Positions 36,901 to 46,298 of a stretch of 64,000 nt of DNA are shown here, piece after piece (within the stretch, counting starts at the first letter, position 1; every line of letters begins with the position of its first letter). This DNA is from Sphingomonas sp. IBVSS2 (lineage in GTDB: Bacteria; Pseudomonadota; Alphaproteobacteria; Sphingomonadales; Sphingomonadaceae): assembly GCF_002127225.1 (NCBI RefSeq), contig NZ_NFUR01000001.1:125592-189591 (forward strand), given 5' to 3'. Made by a program: the position numbers and the translations under genes. The notes beneath the pieces were generated by a model. It was not told the origin of the DNA. It saw nothing but the letters and a program-made list of their open reading frames with translations, and did no database searches.

Positions 36901-37772
36901 ATCGCGCCCTTTGCCAGCGGCACGCCGGCATTGCGGTGCGCGGCGACCAGGGTGTTGCGCAGCAGGCACGCGATCGTCATCGGCCCCACCCCGCCAGGCA
37001 CCGGCGTGATCGCACCCGCCACGCTCGCCGCACTGTCGAAATCGACATCGCCCACCAGGCCCTGGTCCGTCCGGTTGATGCCGACGTCGATCACCGTCGC
37101 ACCCGGCTTCAGCCACTCGCCCTTGACGAAATGCGCCCGGCCCACCGCCGCGACGACGATGTCGGCATGCTTGAGGTAATGCGGCAGGTTGCGCGTCCTG
37201 GAATGGACGAGCGTCACCGTCGCGCTCGCTCGGGTGAGCAGCGCCGCCATCGGCTTGCCGACGATGTTGGAGCGGCCGATCACCACCGCGTCGAGCCCGC
37301 TCAAATCGCCCAGCCGGTCCTCGAGCAGCATCAGGCAGCCGAGCGGCGTGCAGGGCACGAAGCCGTGCAGCCCGGTCGCCAGCCGCCCGGCATTGACCGG
37401 GTGGAAGCCGTCGACGTCCTTGTCCGGATCGATCCGGGTGAGCACCGCCTGTTCGTCGATATGCCCGGGCAGCGGCAGCTGGACGAGGATGCCGTCCACC
37501 TCGGGATCGGCATTGAGCTTGTCGACCAGCGCGATCAGCGTCGCCTGGGTGGTATCGGCACCAAGCTTGTGCTCGAAGCTCTCCATGCCGCACTCGCGCG
37601 TCATCTTGCCCTTGGAGCGGACATAGACGGCGGACGCCGGATCCTCGCCGACCAGCACCACGGCCAGCCCGGGCGCTCGCCCCGCCGTCTCCCGGAATGC
37701 GGGAACCAGTTCCGCCACGCGGGCACGCAGGCCCGCGGCGAACGCCTTGCCGTCGATGATCTCAGCCGTCAT
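36897..37772 (-). CDS. folD: Bifunctional methylenetetrahydrofolate dehydrogenase / methenyl-THF cyclohydrolase
   Basis: Interconverts 5,10-methylene- and 10-formyl-THF, supplying one-carbon units for purines and formyl-Met. The 291-residue protein has Tyr50 and Lys54/Lys56 in YVRSKGKM (the catalytic YxxxKxK), VQLPLPGHI and the NADP-binding [11 protein letters not shown], and closes with [12 protein letters not shown] use ATG 37772; an in-frame start at 37784 would only lengthen its overlap with the DUF167 gene. It overlaps the following NTF2-like gene by ATGA. Confidence 0.97.
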   Translation of the reverse strand: MTAEIIDGKAFAAGLRARVAELVPAFRETAGRAPGLAVVLVGEDPASAVYVRSKGKMTRECGMESFEHKLGADTTQATLIALVDKLNADPEVDGILVQLPLPGHIDEQAVLTRIDPDKDVDGFHPVNAGRLATGLHGFVPCTPLGCLMLLEDRLGDLSGLDAVVIGRSNIVGKPMAALLTRASATVTLVHSRTRNLPHYLKHADIVVAAVGRAHFVKGEWLKPGATVIDVGINRTDQGLVGDVDFDSAASVAGAITPVPGGVGPMTIACLLRNTLVAAHRNAGVPLAKGAI

Positions 37773-38070
37773 GCGGCCCGCCATAGAGCCTGTGCGCGAT
37801 ATCTTCCAGCGCCGCGGGATCGCCTGCCACGCGAAGTCGCTTGAGCCGCGCCGTATCGCCCGCGATCAGCGTCACGGCGCGCTTCGGCACGCCGAAAGCG
37901 CCCGCCACCAGCGGCACCAGCGCCGCATTGGCCGCGCCTTCGACCGGCGGCGCGGCGAGCCGGGCGGCGAAATGCTCGCCGGTGCCTGCCGCAAAGGCAT
38001 CGCGCGATGCGCGCGGCGTCACCCGGACGGCGATCTCGATCCCGTCCGCCATGCGCCGCCAGGCCGGCAT
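37762..38070 (-). CDS. DUF167 (YggU) family protein
   Basis: A 102-residue cytoplasmic protein of the YggU/DUF167 fold, function unknown. Diagnostic segments are [14 protein letters not shown] and [13 protein letters not shown], followed by [25 protein letters not shown] 38070, seven bases after yggT ends, gives the usual MxxW start; ATG 38052 is the alternative. Its 3' end overlaps folD by 11 bases. Confidence 0.9.
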   Translation of the reverse strand: MPAWRRMADGIEIAVRVTPRASRDAFAAGTGEHFAARLAAPPVEGAANAALVPLVAGAFGVPKRAVTLIAGDTARLKRLRVAGDPAALEDIAHRLYGGPHDG

Positions 38071-38077
38071 CCCGGGA

Positions 38078-38392
38078 TCAATAGGCCGTGGCGGCCAGCT
38101 GCGCGGCGAGCGTCGGCAGGACGAAGTTGTTGAGGATGTAGATGATCAGCAGCGCCACCAGCGGGCTCAGGTCGAGCGCGCCGAAATCGGGCAGGACCTT
38201 CCGGATCGGGCGATAGATCGGCCGCGTGATCACTTCGAGCGCCTGCCAGACCGAGCGGACGAACTCGTTGTAGAGGTTGATCACGTTGAACACGATCAGC
38301 CACGACAGGATCGCCTGCACGACGATGACGATGCTCAACGCCGACAGCAGGAAGCCGATGATGTCGAGGATCATGAGTAGGAAGGGGATCAA
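38078..38392 (-). CDS. YggT family membrane protein
   Basis: A 104-residue protein with two YggT-type hydrophobic blocks: VVQAILSWLIVFNVINLYNE and LSPLVALLIIYILNNFVLP, split by the conserved RPIYRPIRKVLPDFGALD. The family is linked to osmotic or potassium stress and cell division in some bacteria. TTG 38392 is chosen because GGAGAG lies 4 bases before it; the open frame reaches GTG 38419 and ATG 38374 is also possible. It heads the DUF167-folD-marC unit. Confidence 0.88.
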   Translation of the reverse strand: MIPFLLMILDIIGFLLSALSIVIVVQAILSWLIVFNVINLYNEFVRSVWQALEVITRPIYRPIRKVLPDFGALDLSPLVALLIIYILNNFVLPTLAAQLAATAY

Positions 38393-38503
38393 TGCGCTCT
38401 CCGAGGTCTCTTGCGACACAGATTAGGGAATGCGGCGCTCCGCAACAACCCCGGCGCGCTCGCCGCACCGCAGTTGGCGTCGCTTCCTGGAAAGCCGCTA
38501 CCG

Positions 38504-38767
38504 CTATACCAGGCCCTTGGGCGGCTGGCCGGGCAGATGGCCGGAGCGCATCACTGCGATCGACTCGACTATCCGGCGCGCAAGGCCGGTTGCCGCATCC
38601 TGGTGCCGATACTCCAGCGCCACCAGCGACTCCTCGACGACGGCGTCGATCTCGCCGCCATCGAGCACCCCCTTCCTTTCGAGCGCGTTCATCAGCGTCT
38701 TCACCAGCGTGAGCGCGCTCAGCGCCAAGGCCCTGTTCTCGTCTTCGAAGTGGTTGCGCTCGTTCAT
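38504..38767 (-). CDS. Small conserved-type protein of unknown function
   Basis: An 87-residue, mostly helical, acidic protein that I do not recognise. It has an N-terminal MNERNHFEDENRALALSA and a C-terminal IVESIAVMRSGHLPGQPP, no signal peptide or membrane helix. The ribosome site is excellent: AGGAGG seven bases before ATG 38767, which argues that it is real. Codon third positions are GC-rich like its neighbours. It sits alone between yggT and argB on the same strand. Confidence 0.65.
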   Translation of the reverse strand: MNERNHFEDENRALALSALTLVKTLMNALERKGVLDGGEIDAVVEESLVALEYRHQDAATGLARRIVESIAVMRSGHLPGQPPKGLV

Positions 38768-38892
38768 TTCGTCCTCCTCGGAGCCTGGAGCCACGACTCA
38801 ATCGGCAAACCCCGCCATCCCGGCTTCCGCGGGGCAGCGAAGGCGGGAACATGCGCTTCGGGCCCGGCGCCCGGCCGGAGCGCCGCGCCGGA

Positions 38893-39789
38893 TCAGGCGT
38901 GGACCAGCGTGCCGGCGCCGCGCCGGGTGAAGATCTCGAGCAGCATCGCATGCGGGACCCGGCCGTCGAGGATCACCGCGGCGTCGACACCCTGTTCGAC
39001 CGCGTTCACGCAGGTCTCGACCTTGGGGATCATGCCGCCCTTGATCGTGCCGTCCGCCTTGAGCGCGGCGATCCGCGCCGGATCGAGATCGGTCATCAGT
39101 TCGCCCGCCTTGTCGAGCACGCCGGCCACGTCGGTCAGCAGGAAGAAACGCGAGGCGCCGCAGGCGCTGGCGATCGCGCCCGCCATGGTGTCGGCGTTGA
39201 TGTTGTAGGTGTGGCCGTCCGCGCCCAGCGCGATCGGCGCGACCACGGGAATGAAGCCCTGCGCCGCCAGCGAATGCAGGATCGCCGGATTGACCCCGGT
39301 CGGCTCGCCCACGAATCCCAGGTCGACATGGCGCTCGATGCCCTGGAGCGGATCGGCCTCGCGCCCGGTCACCTTCTCGGCGGTGACGAGCCCGGCATCC
39401 TTGCCCGAGATGCCGACCGCGCGGCCGCCCGCCGCGCCGATCCAGCTGACGATCTCCTTGTTGATCGATCCGGCCAGGACCATCTCGGCGATCTTCGCGG
39501 TTTCGGAATCGGTCACCCGGAGCCCGCCGACAAAGTTCGATTCGACACCCAGCCGCTTGAGCATCGCGCCGATCTGCGGGCCGCCGCCATGGACGACGAT
39601 CGGGTTGATCCCCACTGCCTTGAGCAGCACCACATCCTCCGCGAAGTCGCGCTGCAACTCGGGATCGCCCATCGCGTGGCCGCCATATTTCACGACGAAG
39701 GTCGCGCCGGCATAGCGCTGCAGATAGGGAAGCGCCTCGACGAGCGTTTCGGCCTTGGCGAGCAGCGCAGGATCGGGGGCGTTGGTCAT
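38893..39789 (-). CDS. argB: Acetylglutamate kinase
   Basis: Phosphorylates N-acetylglutamate in arginine synthesis. The 298-residue protein carries [10 protein letters not shown] (ATP site), [17 protein letters not shown], and [10 protein letters not shown] with the catalytic Lys. The N-terminal helix (about 1-25) seen in the hexameric, arginine-inhibited enzymes is present, so feedback control is likely. No other arg gene is in the window. GC-rich inverted repeats lie in the 125-base gap after the upstream small gene's start. Confidence 0.97.
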   Translation of the reverse strand: MTNAPDPALLAKAETLVEALPYLQRYAGATFVVKYGGHAMGDPELQRDFAEDVVLLKAVGINPIVVHGGGPQIGAMLKRLGVESNFVGGLRVTDSETAKIAEMVLAGSINKEIVSWIGAAGGRAVGISGKDAGLVTAEKVTGREADPLQGIERHVDLGFVGEPTGVNPAILHSLAAQGFIPVVAPIALGADGHTYNINADTMAGAIASACGASRFFLLTDVAGVLDKAGELMTDLDPARIAALKADGTIKGGMIPKVETCVNAVEQGVDAAVILDGRVPHAMLLEIFTRRGAGTLVHA

Positions 39790-39828
39790 GCGCGGCCCAT
39801 AGGGCCCGCGGGCCGCTGCCGCAACTTG

Positions 39829-40824
39829 TCAGCGAAACACGGCGGTGGCGCGATAGGTGGCGAGCCAGTTGGTCGAACCGCGGCATTCGTTCATCGCGCG
39901 CTCCTCGGTCCGCCGGAAGCGCGCACCATCCCAGACATAGGCCTGGCTCTGGCCGCAATCGCCGACGCCGCGCCCCTTGTTGAAAGTGGCCAGCACCCCT
40001 TCCTTGTCGAAGCCGGCATTGACCAGCATGCCGTCATTGCCGTCGTCGAACGCCGCCCGCACCACCTTGCCGCCCGCGAGAACAAAGGCGACGCTGCTAT
40101 AGTTATAGGCTCCCGCGCCGCAGGGGATCAGGGCCAGCGTCTTGCCCCCGCCCAGCGCATAGGTGGTGACCTCGGGCACGGTCTCGGCTCCGTCATACAG
40201 CCCGTCGCAATCGCTCTGCTTCTCCAGGCTCGCCCGCAAGGCGCCCGAGACCTTCGCCGGGGTGCCGGAGGGACGGAGGGCCGCGATACGCGCGGGCGCC
40301 GGCGCAGCGGGCACCGCGCCGGCGGGCTTGCTTCCCTTGGCGACCGCCGCGGTCACCGTGCCGGCGCGGCCCTGATCGGCGTCGATGTGGCGCAGCGCGG
40401 CCGATGAGCCGGCGAGCGAGATGCGCGCCACCCGCTGGCCGGCGCCGTCGACCAGCGTCGCTTCCTTGCCATTGGGCATGGCGGCCGCGATCTTCGCGGC
40501 ATCCGCTCCCCGGAAGGTCACGCTTTCGCCGCCGGCCATCGCGGTCGCGATCGCGATGTCGTCGATCCTCAGGGTCGCCTTGCCGCTCGGCTTGTCCGCC
40601 GGCCAGATCGTCACCGTGAAGCCGCCGTCCGGCCCGGCCGCGCGGACGACCGACATGCTGGCGTCATAGCCCGACCCTTCCGCGGGCACTGCCTGGTCGC
40701 CCGGCCAGAGCGAGGTCATCTCGCAGCCGTGCAGATTGTCGCAGGCCACGGCCCAGTCGCCATAAAGTTTCTCGGGGCCGTCTTGCGTGGCCTGGGCGGA
40801 GAGGAGGAAGGCGAGGAGCAGCAT
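39829..40824 (-). CDS. DUF1176 family secreted protein
   Basis: A 331-residue protein with a short signal peptide (MLLLAFLLSAQA) and the DUF1176 layout: KLYGDWAVACDNLHGCEM at the N-terminus and DCGQSQAYVWDGARFRRTEE near the end, the latter a recurrent C-terminal signature of the family. Cysteines in pairs (ACDNLHGC, DCDG, IPCGAG, ECRG) suggest disulfides in the periplasm. Function unknown. It is divergent from the 3-hydroxyacyl-CoA dehydrogenase gene, 59 bases apart. Confidence 0.85.
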   Translation of the reverse strand: MLLLAFLLSAQATQDGPEKLYGDWAVACDNLHGCEMTSLWPGDQAVPAEGSGYDASMSVVRAAGPDGGFTVTIWPADKPSGKATLRIDDIAIATAMAGGESVTFRGADAAKIAAAMPNGKEATLVDGAGQRVARISLAGSSAALRHIDADQGRAGTVTAAVAKGSKPAGAVPAAPAPARIAALRPSGTPAKVSGALRASLEKQSDCDGLYDGAETVPEVTTYALGGGKTLALIPCGAGAYNYSSVAFVLAGGKVVRAAFDDGNDGMLVNAGFDKEGVLATFNKGRGVGDCGQSQAYVWDGARFRRTEERAMNECRGSTNWLATYRATAVFR

Positions 40825-40883
40825 GGCTTCGAGCCTAGCCGATTCGCCTTCGAATCGATAGGAGCGGCGCCAAAGGAGAGACG

Positions 40884-41756
40884 ATGATGAAGACGGTTGG
40901 CGTGATCGGTGCGGGGCAGATGGGCGCGGGGATCGCGCAGGTTTCGGCCCAGGCGGGCTATGCCGTGCTGCTGTCGGACGTCGACCAGGCGCGGGCCGAG
41001 GCGGGCAAGGCCGGGATCGCCAGGCAGCTCGCCCGGGCCGTGGAGAAGGAGAAGATCGGCGCGGCCGATGCCGAGGCCGCGCTCGGCCGGATCGCCTGTG
41101 TCGGCGGCACCGATGCCTTTGCGCCCTGCGACCTGGTCATCGAGGCCGCGACCGAGCGGGAGGCGATCAAGCGCCAGATCTTCGAGAATGTCGGCAAGGT
41201 GCTGGGCCCGCAGGCGATCCTGGCGAGCAACACCTCGTCGATCCCGATCACCCGCCTCGCCCAGGCCGCGCCCGACGCCGGCCGGTTCATGGGCGTGCAT
41301 TTCTTCAACCCGGTGCCGGTGATGGGCCTGATCGAGCTGATCCGCGGCCTGGCGACCTCGGACGGCACCGTCGCCGCCGTCGAAGCCTTTGGCCAGTCGC
41401 TGGGCAAGCGTATCGTCCATGCCAACGATGCCCCGGGCTTCATCGTCAATCGCGTGCTGATGCCGATGCTCAACGAAGCCTGCTTCGCGCTGGGCGAAGG
41501 CGTTGCGACGATCCCGGACATCGATGCGGCCTGCCAGCTCGGCCTCAACCATCCGATGGGCCCCTTCACCCTCGCCGACTTCATCGGGCTCGACACCTGT
41601 CTCGAGATCACCCGCGTGCTGTTCGAGGGCACGGGCGATCCCAAGTTCCGCCCGGCGCCCCTGCTGGTGAAATATGTCGAGGCCGGCTGGTACGGCCGCA
41701 AGACCAAGCGCGGCTTCTACGACTATACGGGCCCGGAACCGGTGCCGACGCGCTAG
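40884..41756 (+). CDS. 3-hydroxybutyryl-CoA (3-hydroxyacyl-CoA) dehydrogenase
   Basis: NAD(P)-dependent oxidation of 3-hydroxyacyl-CoA to 3-ketoacyl-CoA (FadB2/Hbd type), single-function 290 residues. Nucleotide-binding [13 protein letters not shown] at the N-terminus, catalytic ASNTSSIPI, and the His of [10 protein letters not shown], followed by the C-terminal dimerisation domain ([16 protein letters not shown]). A textbook GGAGAG precedes ATG 40884. Its 3' stop shares CTAG with the converging PilZ gene. It could serve butyrate or fatty-acid breakdown and feed PHA metabolism. Confidence 0.94.
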   Translation: MMKTVGVIGAGQMGAGIAQVSAQAGYAVLLSDVDQARAEAGKAGIARQLARAVEKEKIGAADAEAALGRIACVGGTDAFAPCDLVIEAATEREAIKRQIFENVGKVLGPQAILASNTSSIPITRLAQAAPDAGRFMGVHFFNPVPVMGLIELIRGLATSDGTVAAVEAFGQSLGKRIVHANDAPGFIVNRVLMPMLNEACFALGEGVATIPDIDAACQLGLNHPMGPFTLADFIGLDTCLEITRVLFEGTGDPKFRPAPLLVKYVEAGWYGRKTKRGFYDYTGPEPVPTR

Positions 41757-42343
41757 GCGTCGGCCGCGGCCAGCTCCGCCTGGCGGTCGAGCGCCCATTT
41801 GGCGAGCGCGTCGAACGGGATCGCGACGAGGAAGCCGATCCCCGCCCGGCCGTCATGCGCCCAGCGCACCACGCCCCGGCGCGGATCGAGCCCATGGACG
41901 CCCACCGTCACCGCGTCGCCCTCGCGAAGGAAATCGGCCTCGACCTTCACGCCGCCCTGCGACACGTCGACCAGCGTGACGCTCACCCGCATGCCCTCGG
42001 CCACCAGGCTCACCGGGCAGGCGATGCGCAAGCGTGGCATGCGCTGGGTGAGCCCGGGCTCGCCATGGACCGGGGCGTGGAGCACTTCGAGCACGTCGAT
42101 GCGATCGTCGAACTGCACGCCGATCATCCCGTCCGCCGACCAGGCGATGCGCCCGGATATCGCGTTGCCCGAGCGGATCTCCACCGTCACCGGTTCGCCG
42201 GGCGGCAGGCTGGTGTGGAGCTTTCCCATCAGGCCGCCGGGCGAGATGTTGCGGATCAGGCAGAGCGCCTCATAGCCGCCCCAGCGCAGCATCGCGGACC
42301 GGTAGACCGAGATTTTCGAGCGATCGTCGATTCGACGTTCCAT
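41753..42343 (-). CDS. Protein with two PilZ domains
   Basis: A 196-residue cytoplasmic protein with two tandem PilZ-like domains: the first from [11 protein letters not shown] through [15 protein letters not shown] (about 1-95) and the second from [14 protein letters not shown] through [14 protein letters not shown] (about 100-190). PilZ domains bind cyclic-di-GMP through RxxxR and D/NxSxxG; NISPGG and DVSQGG match the second motif, and ERRIDDR the first in domain 1. It probably links c-di-GMP to motility or adhesion. ATG 42343 is used; the same frame is open to 42667. Confidence 0.8.
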   Translation of the reverse strand: MERRIDDRSKISVYRSAMLRWGGYEALCLIRNISPGGLMGKLHTSLPPGEPVTVEIRSGNAISGRIAWSADGMIGVQFDDRIDVLEVLHAPVHGEPGLTQRMPRLRIACPVSLVAEGMRVSVTLVDVSQGGVKVEADFLREGDAVTVGVHGLDPRRGVVRWAHDGRAGIGFLVAIPFDALAKWALDRQAELAAADA

Positions 42344-42850
42344 GACAGGCACTTCGGGCTGGAAGGAGATTTCGGTGCGGATGTCTGCCTCCGACGGCGT
42401 GATGGTGGTGACCCGCGGAGAACATGCGTCCGTCAGATGTCTGTAACGTTTCGAAGGCACAACGATCCGTGGTAAATGCGGGCGTGCCGGACGACCGGCG
42501 GCATCGGCCTGCGGGAAGGCGATCTGCAGGCAGCTCCCCAAACGGCCAAGGGCTTCCTCGCCGGGCGTGGGCGGAGATCGGCGCAGGATACGCAGCGGAC
42601 GAACGTCCGGGCCCGAAGCAAGCAAACTGGTCACGCAGCACTCCAGCAAGATGCCTGGAGAGCGCACATCCGGCGATCGTTCCGCGACGAAGCACGCGGC
42701 ACGAACGTTCGATGGCGCGCGACCCGCTCTCCATCCGATGTCGGTTGTTATCGCAGGCCCAGCGCGCCCCCGGCGCAGCGTTGTTCCCGCGGATTTACGC
42801 GATCTCTACCGAGCGGCCGGTAACCAAAAGGTTAACGCGGCCAACCCGGA
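42344..42850. other. 507-base gap between the PilZ gene and the nucleoside transporter
   Basis: No convincing gene. The PilZ reading frame stays open on the minus strand to ATG 42667 but its third-position GC is lower than in the PilZ part. Two copies of ACGAACGT occur at 42599 and 42701, and a near-palindrome GGTAACC-AAAA-GGTTAAC at 42819-42836 lies just past the transporter stop. The PilZ promoter should be in this gap. Confidence 0.5.
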
Positions 42851-44146
42851 TCAGGGAAGCAGCAGCCCCGCCAGCGCGGCGCTCATCAGGTTCGCCAGGC
42901 TGCCGGCGATCAGCGCGCGGATGCCGAGCTTGGCGATCATCGGCCGCTGGTTGGGCGCCAGGCTGCCCGTCGCCGCCATCTGGATCGCGATCGAGCTGAA
43001 ATTGGCGAAGCCGCATAGCGCGAAGGTGATGATCGCCCGGGTGCGCGGGGCAAGATCGGTCATCGCGCCCAGATCGATGAAGGCAACGAACTCGTTGAGC
43101 ACGACCTTGGTGCCGAACAGCCCGCCCGCCGCAGTCGCCTCGTGCCAGGAGATGCCGAGCAGGTACATCACCGGCGCGAACACCGTGCCGATGATCTTCT
43201 GGAAGCTGAGGTTCCGGAAGGCCTCCGCCCAGGCGGCATGGCCGCTCAGCTCGTAGACCCAGTTGCCGGCCCCGGCGAGCAGGCCGTTGGCGAGCGCCAC
43301 CAGCGCCACGAAGGCGAGCACCATCGCCCCCACCGCCACGGCTATCTTCACGCCGGTCGATGCCCCGGTCGCGGCGGCCATGATGATGTTGGCGGCGCGC
43401 TCTTCCTCGATATCGTGCTCGGCGACCCGGATCGCCTCGTCCTCCGCCGCGTCGCCGAACGGCAGCACGCCGTCCTTCACCGGCGTATCGGGCATGATGA
43501 TCTTGGCCATCAGCAGGCCGCCCGGCGCCGCCATGAACGATGCGGCCAGCAGATAGGGAAGCGCCGTCGGCCCGAGCAGGCTGGCATAGGCGGCGAGGAT
43601 CGTGCCGGCGACGCCCGCCATGCCGACGCTCATCACCGCGAAGAGCTGCGAGGGCGTGAGCCGGGCGAGATAGGGACGGATCACGAGCGGCGATTCGCTC
43701 TGCCCGACGAAGATGTTCGCCGCCGCGCACAGCGATTCGACCTTGGTGGTGCCCACCACCTTCTCGATCGCGCCGCCGATCCAGCGGACCACGAACTGCA
43801 TCACGCCCAGATGATAGAGGATCGAGACAAGCGCGGCGAAGAAGATGATCACCGGCAGCGCGGCGATCGCGAAGCTCTGGCCGCCCAGCTCGGGCTTGGC
43901 GAGCGGCCCGAACAGGAAGCTGGTGCCGGCGCCGGCATAGCCGAGCAGCGCGGAGACGCCGTTGGAGAGCCAGTGCAGCGCCGCCTGGCCCCAGCTCGTG
44001 CGCAGCACCAGCGCCGCGATGCCGGCCTGGAGCAGGAAGGCAGCGCCGACGATGCGCAGGTTGATCGCGCGCTTGTTCGACGAAAGCAGGAAGGCGATGG
44101 CGAGGATCGCGATCACGCCGAAGATGCCGACCGGAAACTGATTCAA
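42851..44146 (-). CDS. NupC-type concentrative nucleoside transporter
   Basis: A 431-residue inner-membrane symporter of the CNT family that takes up nucleosides with protons or sodium. Signature parts are NIFVGQSESPLVIRPYL (the GQxExP substrate and cation motif), LLAASFMAAPGGLLMAKI and ALCGFANFSSIAIQ. TTG 44146 is chosen because GGGGGAA lies about 8 bases upstream and the first helix follows directly; the open frame runs far upstream as a shadow. It is divergent from the queuosine-precursor transporter gene. Confidence 0.92.
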   Translation of the reverse strand: MNQFPVGIFGVIAILAIAFLLSSNKRAINLRIVGAAFLLQAGIAALVLRTSWGQAALHWLSNGVSALLGYAGAGTSFLFGPLAKPELGGQSFAIAALPVIIFFAALVSILYHLGVMQFVVRWIGGAIEKVVGTTKVESLCAAANIFVGQSESPLVIRPYLARLTPSQLFAVMSVGMAGVAGTILAAYASLLGPTALPYLLAASFMAAPGGLLMAKIIMPDTPVKDGVLPFGDAAEDEAIRVAEHDIEEERAANIIMAAATGASTGVKIAVAVGAMVLAFVALVALANGLLAGAGNWVYELSGHAAWAEAFRNLSFQKIIGTVFAPVMYLLGISWHEATAAGGLFGTKVVLNEFVAFIDLGAMTDLAPRTRAIITFALCGFANFSSIAIQMAATGSLAPNQRPMIAKLGIRALIAGSLANLMSAALAGLLLP

Positions 44147-44455
44147 CTGCTTATTCCCCCAAGGCGTACGCCCAAGTCTCCCACCATACACGCTCGATAC
44201 CGCAAGGCCAGAGCCCGCCCGCGCCATTCCCCGCGGGACCGGACATTCCAGACGCCAAAGTCCGCGGAATATGGGCCAGCCCCCTCCGCGACAGGGCGCT
44301 CCGGCCCACGCAACCCCCAAGGAATATGGCGGTTCCTGGGCGGCGCCACTCCGCGAGGCGACGACATTGGAACGATAAGCGAACATCCCCCATATTGACG
44401 GCCCGGCCCCGGCGCCGGGGCTTGCGGCGCGGACTTTTCCCGCTAGCGTCCGGCC
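44147..44455. other. 309-base divergent gap, nucleoside transporter / YhhQ
   Basis: No gene seen. It holds the promoters of the two divergent transporter genes. GGAATATGG occurs twice (near 44267 and 44322), and a perfect 16-base palindrome GCCCCGGCGCCGGGGC lies at 44406-44421, 35 bases upstream of the YhhQ start. I looked for a preQ1 riboswitch ahead of the queuosine-precursor transporter and could not recognise one. Confidence 0.5.
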
Positions 44456-45133
44456 ATGGACACTATCCGCATCCCGCGTTCGCTCTTCTTCCTTTCGATC
44501 TTCTACGGCGGCATGGTCTGCATCGCCGGCGTGCTCGGCAACAAGCAGGTCTCGCTCGGGCCGATCTCGCAGATCGGCAACTGGGTGGGCGTGGGCCCGC
44601 TCGCGGTGGAGGCGGGCATCTTCGCCTTCCTGCTGCTCGTCTCGGTCTCGAGCGCGGTCGCCGAACTGCACGGGCCCGACACGGCGCGGCGGCTGGTGCT
44701 GCTCGGCTTCGTGCCGCTGGTCACTTCGGTCCTCCTGTCGATCCTCGTCCTCAGCCTGCCCGCCTCGCCGAGCATGGAGCCCGACCGGCTCCACGCCTTC
44801 GAACTGATGATGAGCGGCACGCCGCGCATCTGGCTGGGCGGAATCATCGCTTACGGCATCTCGCAGATCCTGAACGTCACCATCTTCTCGGCGCTCAAGA
44901 GCGGCGGCGGGAAGCTGCTGTGGCTGCGCGCCGCGATCGCATCGGTGCTGAGCCAGATCGCCGACACGCTGATCTTCATCTCCGTCGCCTTTTACGGCGT
45001 GTTCCCGATCGGCGAGCTGCTGGTCGGCCAGATGCTCACCAAGGTGGTGCTGAGCGTGGTGCTGGTGCCGCCGGCCATCTACCTGTTCGTGGCGCTGGGC
45101 CGGATGCTCGACGGGCGGCGCGGGCTGAATTGA
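44456..45133 (+). CDS. yhhQ: Queuosine precursor transporter (YhhQ/VUT family)
   Basis: A 225-residue membrane protein of about six helices, family of preQ0/preQ1 importers used in tRNA queuosine modification. Family-typical stretches are SVSSAVAELHGPDTARR, ISQILNVTIFSAL and VLSQIADTLIFISVAFYG. gluQRS, which modifies queuosine on tRNA-Asp, lies about 5 kb away on the other strand, so the organism handles queuosine. ATG 44456. Confidence 0.88.
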   Translation: MDTIRIPRSLFFLSIFYGGMVCIAGVLGNKQVSLGPISQIGNWVGVGPLAVEAGIFAFLLLVSVSSAVAELHGPDTARRLVLLGFVPLVTSVLLSILVLSLPASPSMEPDRLHAFELMMSGTPRIWLGGIIAYGISQILNVTIFSALKSGGGKLLWLRAAIASVLSQIADTLIFISVAFYGVFPIGELLVGQMLTKVVLSVVLVPPAIYLFVALGRMLDGRRGLN

Positions 45134-45149
45134 AGGCTTCATAATTCCA

Positions 45150-45259
45150 CCCCCAGCCTGCTGGGGGAGGGGCACACCGGTGCAACCGGCGCGTTGCGCC
45201 AGCCCCTCCACCACCGGCCTGCGGCCGACGGTCCCCCTCCCCGAGACAAGCTCGGGGAG
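45150..45259. repeat. REP-like palindromic elements between yhhQ and egtD
   Basis: A pair of GC-rich hairpins: CCCCCAG/CTGGGGG (45150-45167) and CTCCCCGAG/CTCGGGGAG (45237-45259), with CACCGGTG-type smaller dyads between, flanked by AATTCC and GGAATT. The second unit is related to the half-element at 58080. This layout is typical of dispersed REP/BIME repeats, and it lies where two converging genes end, so it may also terminate them. Confidence 0.6.
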
Positions 45260-45271
45260 GAATTTGGAAGC

Positions 45272-46249
45272 CTAGGGCGCCATCCGCAGCGGCTGGGCCT
45301 CGCAAAGGATCAGCGCGAACCAGTCCTTGGGATCGGTCCATTCGCGGATCGGCGTCCAGCCGCCGGCGCGCAGCAGCATGCGGGCGCCGTTGCGGCCATA
45401 TTTGTGGCTGTTCTCGGTGTGGATCGTCTCGCCCGCACCCATGGCGAAGGCGCGCCCCTCGACAGTGAATTCCACGTCGCGCACCGCCTCCAGATGCATC
45501 TCGATCCGCGCGGCATCGTCGTTCCACAACGCGACATGGCGGAACGCCTCGACCGGGATCGTGCCGCCCAGCTCGCGGTTGATCCGCGCGAGCAGGTTGC
45601 GGTTGAACGCCGCGGTGACGCCCTGCGCATCGTCATAGGCGGGGACCAGCACCTCCGCCGGCTTCACCCGGTCCATCCCGATCAGCAGCCGCGCGCCCTC
45701 ACCCAGCCAGTCGCGCATCGCGCGCAGCAGGTCGACCGCGTGGAAGGCCTGCATGTTGCCGATCGTCGATCCCGGGAAGAAGCCGAGCTTGGGCATGCCC
45801 GCCACCTGCTCCGGCAGCGGCACGGGGCGCAGGAAATTGGCCTCGACCGGATGGACCGGCAAGCCCGGAAAAGCCTGGCCCAGCTCGGCGGCGGACTGGC
45901 GGAGGAAATCGCCCGAAATGTCGATCGGCACATAGGCGGCGGGATCGATGGCGCGCAGCAGCAACGGCGTCTTCACCGACGAGCCCGAGCCGAACTCCAC
46001 CACCGCCGCCCCCCGCGCCGCGAGCGCGCCGAGCTCGGGCCCGGTCTCGCGCAGCAACGCCGTCTCGGTGCGGGTCGGATAATATTCGGGGAGGCGGGTG
46101 ATCTCCTCGAACAGCTCGGAACCGCGGCGATCATAGAACCAGCGCGCGGGAATGGCACGCGGCCGCGCGGCGAGGCCGCTCAGCACATCGGCGCGGAAAT
46201 GCGGATCGGCCAGGCTGGACTGGCCGTCTTCGAGTTCCTGCTTCAGCAT
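45272..46249 (-). CDS. egtD: L-histidine N-alpha-methyltransferase (ergothioneine)
   Basis: Trimethylates histidine to hercynine, the first step of ergothioneine synthesis. The 325-residue DUF2260-type methyltransferase has ARWFYDRRGSELFEEIT, RTETALLRE, SAM-binding VVEFGSGSSVKTPLLL and GFFPGSTIGNM, and near the end FAMGAGETIHTENSHKY, which includes the substrate-binding segment of EgtD. It follows egtB by 49 bases on the same strand, forming the two-gene core of the pathway. Confidence 0.94.
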   Translation of the reverse strand: MLKQELEDGQSSLADPHFRADVLSGLAARPRAIPARWFYDRRGSELFEEITRLPEYYPTRTETALLRETGPELGALAARGAAVVEFGSGSSVKTPLLLRAIDPAAYVPIDISGDFLRQSAAELGQAFPGLPVHPVEANFLRPVPLPEQVAGMPKLGFFPGSTIGNMQAFHAVDLLRAMRDWLGEGARLLIGMDRVKPAEVLVPAYDDAQGVTAAFNRNLLARINRELGGTIPVEAFRHVALWNDDAARIEMHLEAVRDVEFTVEGRAFAMGAGETIHTENSHKYGRNGARMLLRAGGWTPIREWTDPKDWFALILCEAQPLRMAP

Positions 46250-46298
46250 GACTGGCCGGCCTTTCCAAACGGTTCGGAATAGAGATGGCGAAGGGGAA

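Noticed and set aside
42599..42708. Two ACGAACGT copies as a LexA or LuxR-type operator pair
   Set aside because: They are 102 bases apart, do not match GTTC-N7-GTTC or GAAC-N7-GAAC, and their flanks differ.
44147..44455. preQ1 riboswitch before the queuosine-precursor transporter
   Set aside because: I looked for the C-rich/A-rich pseudoknot layout and found only GC palindromes.
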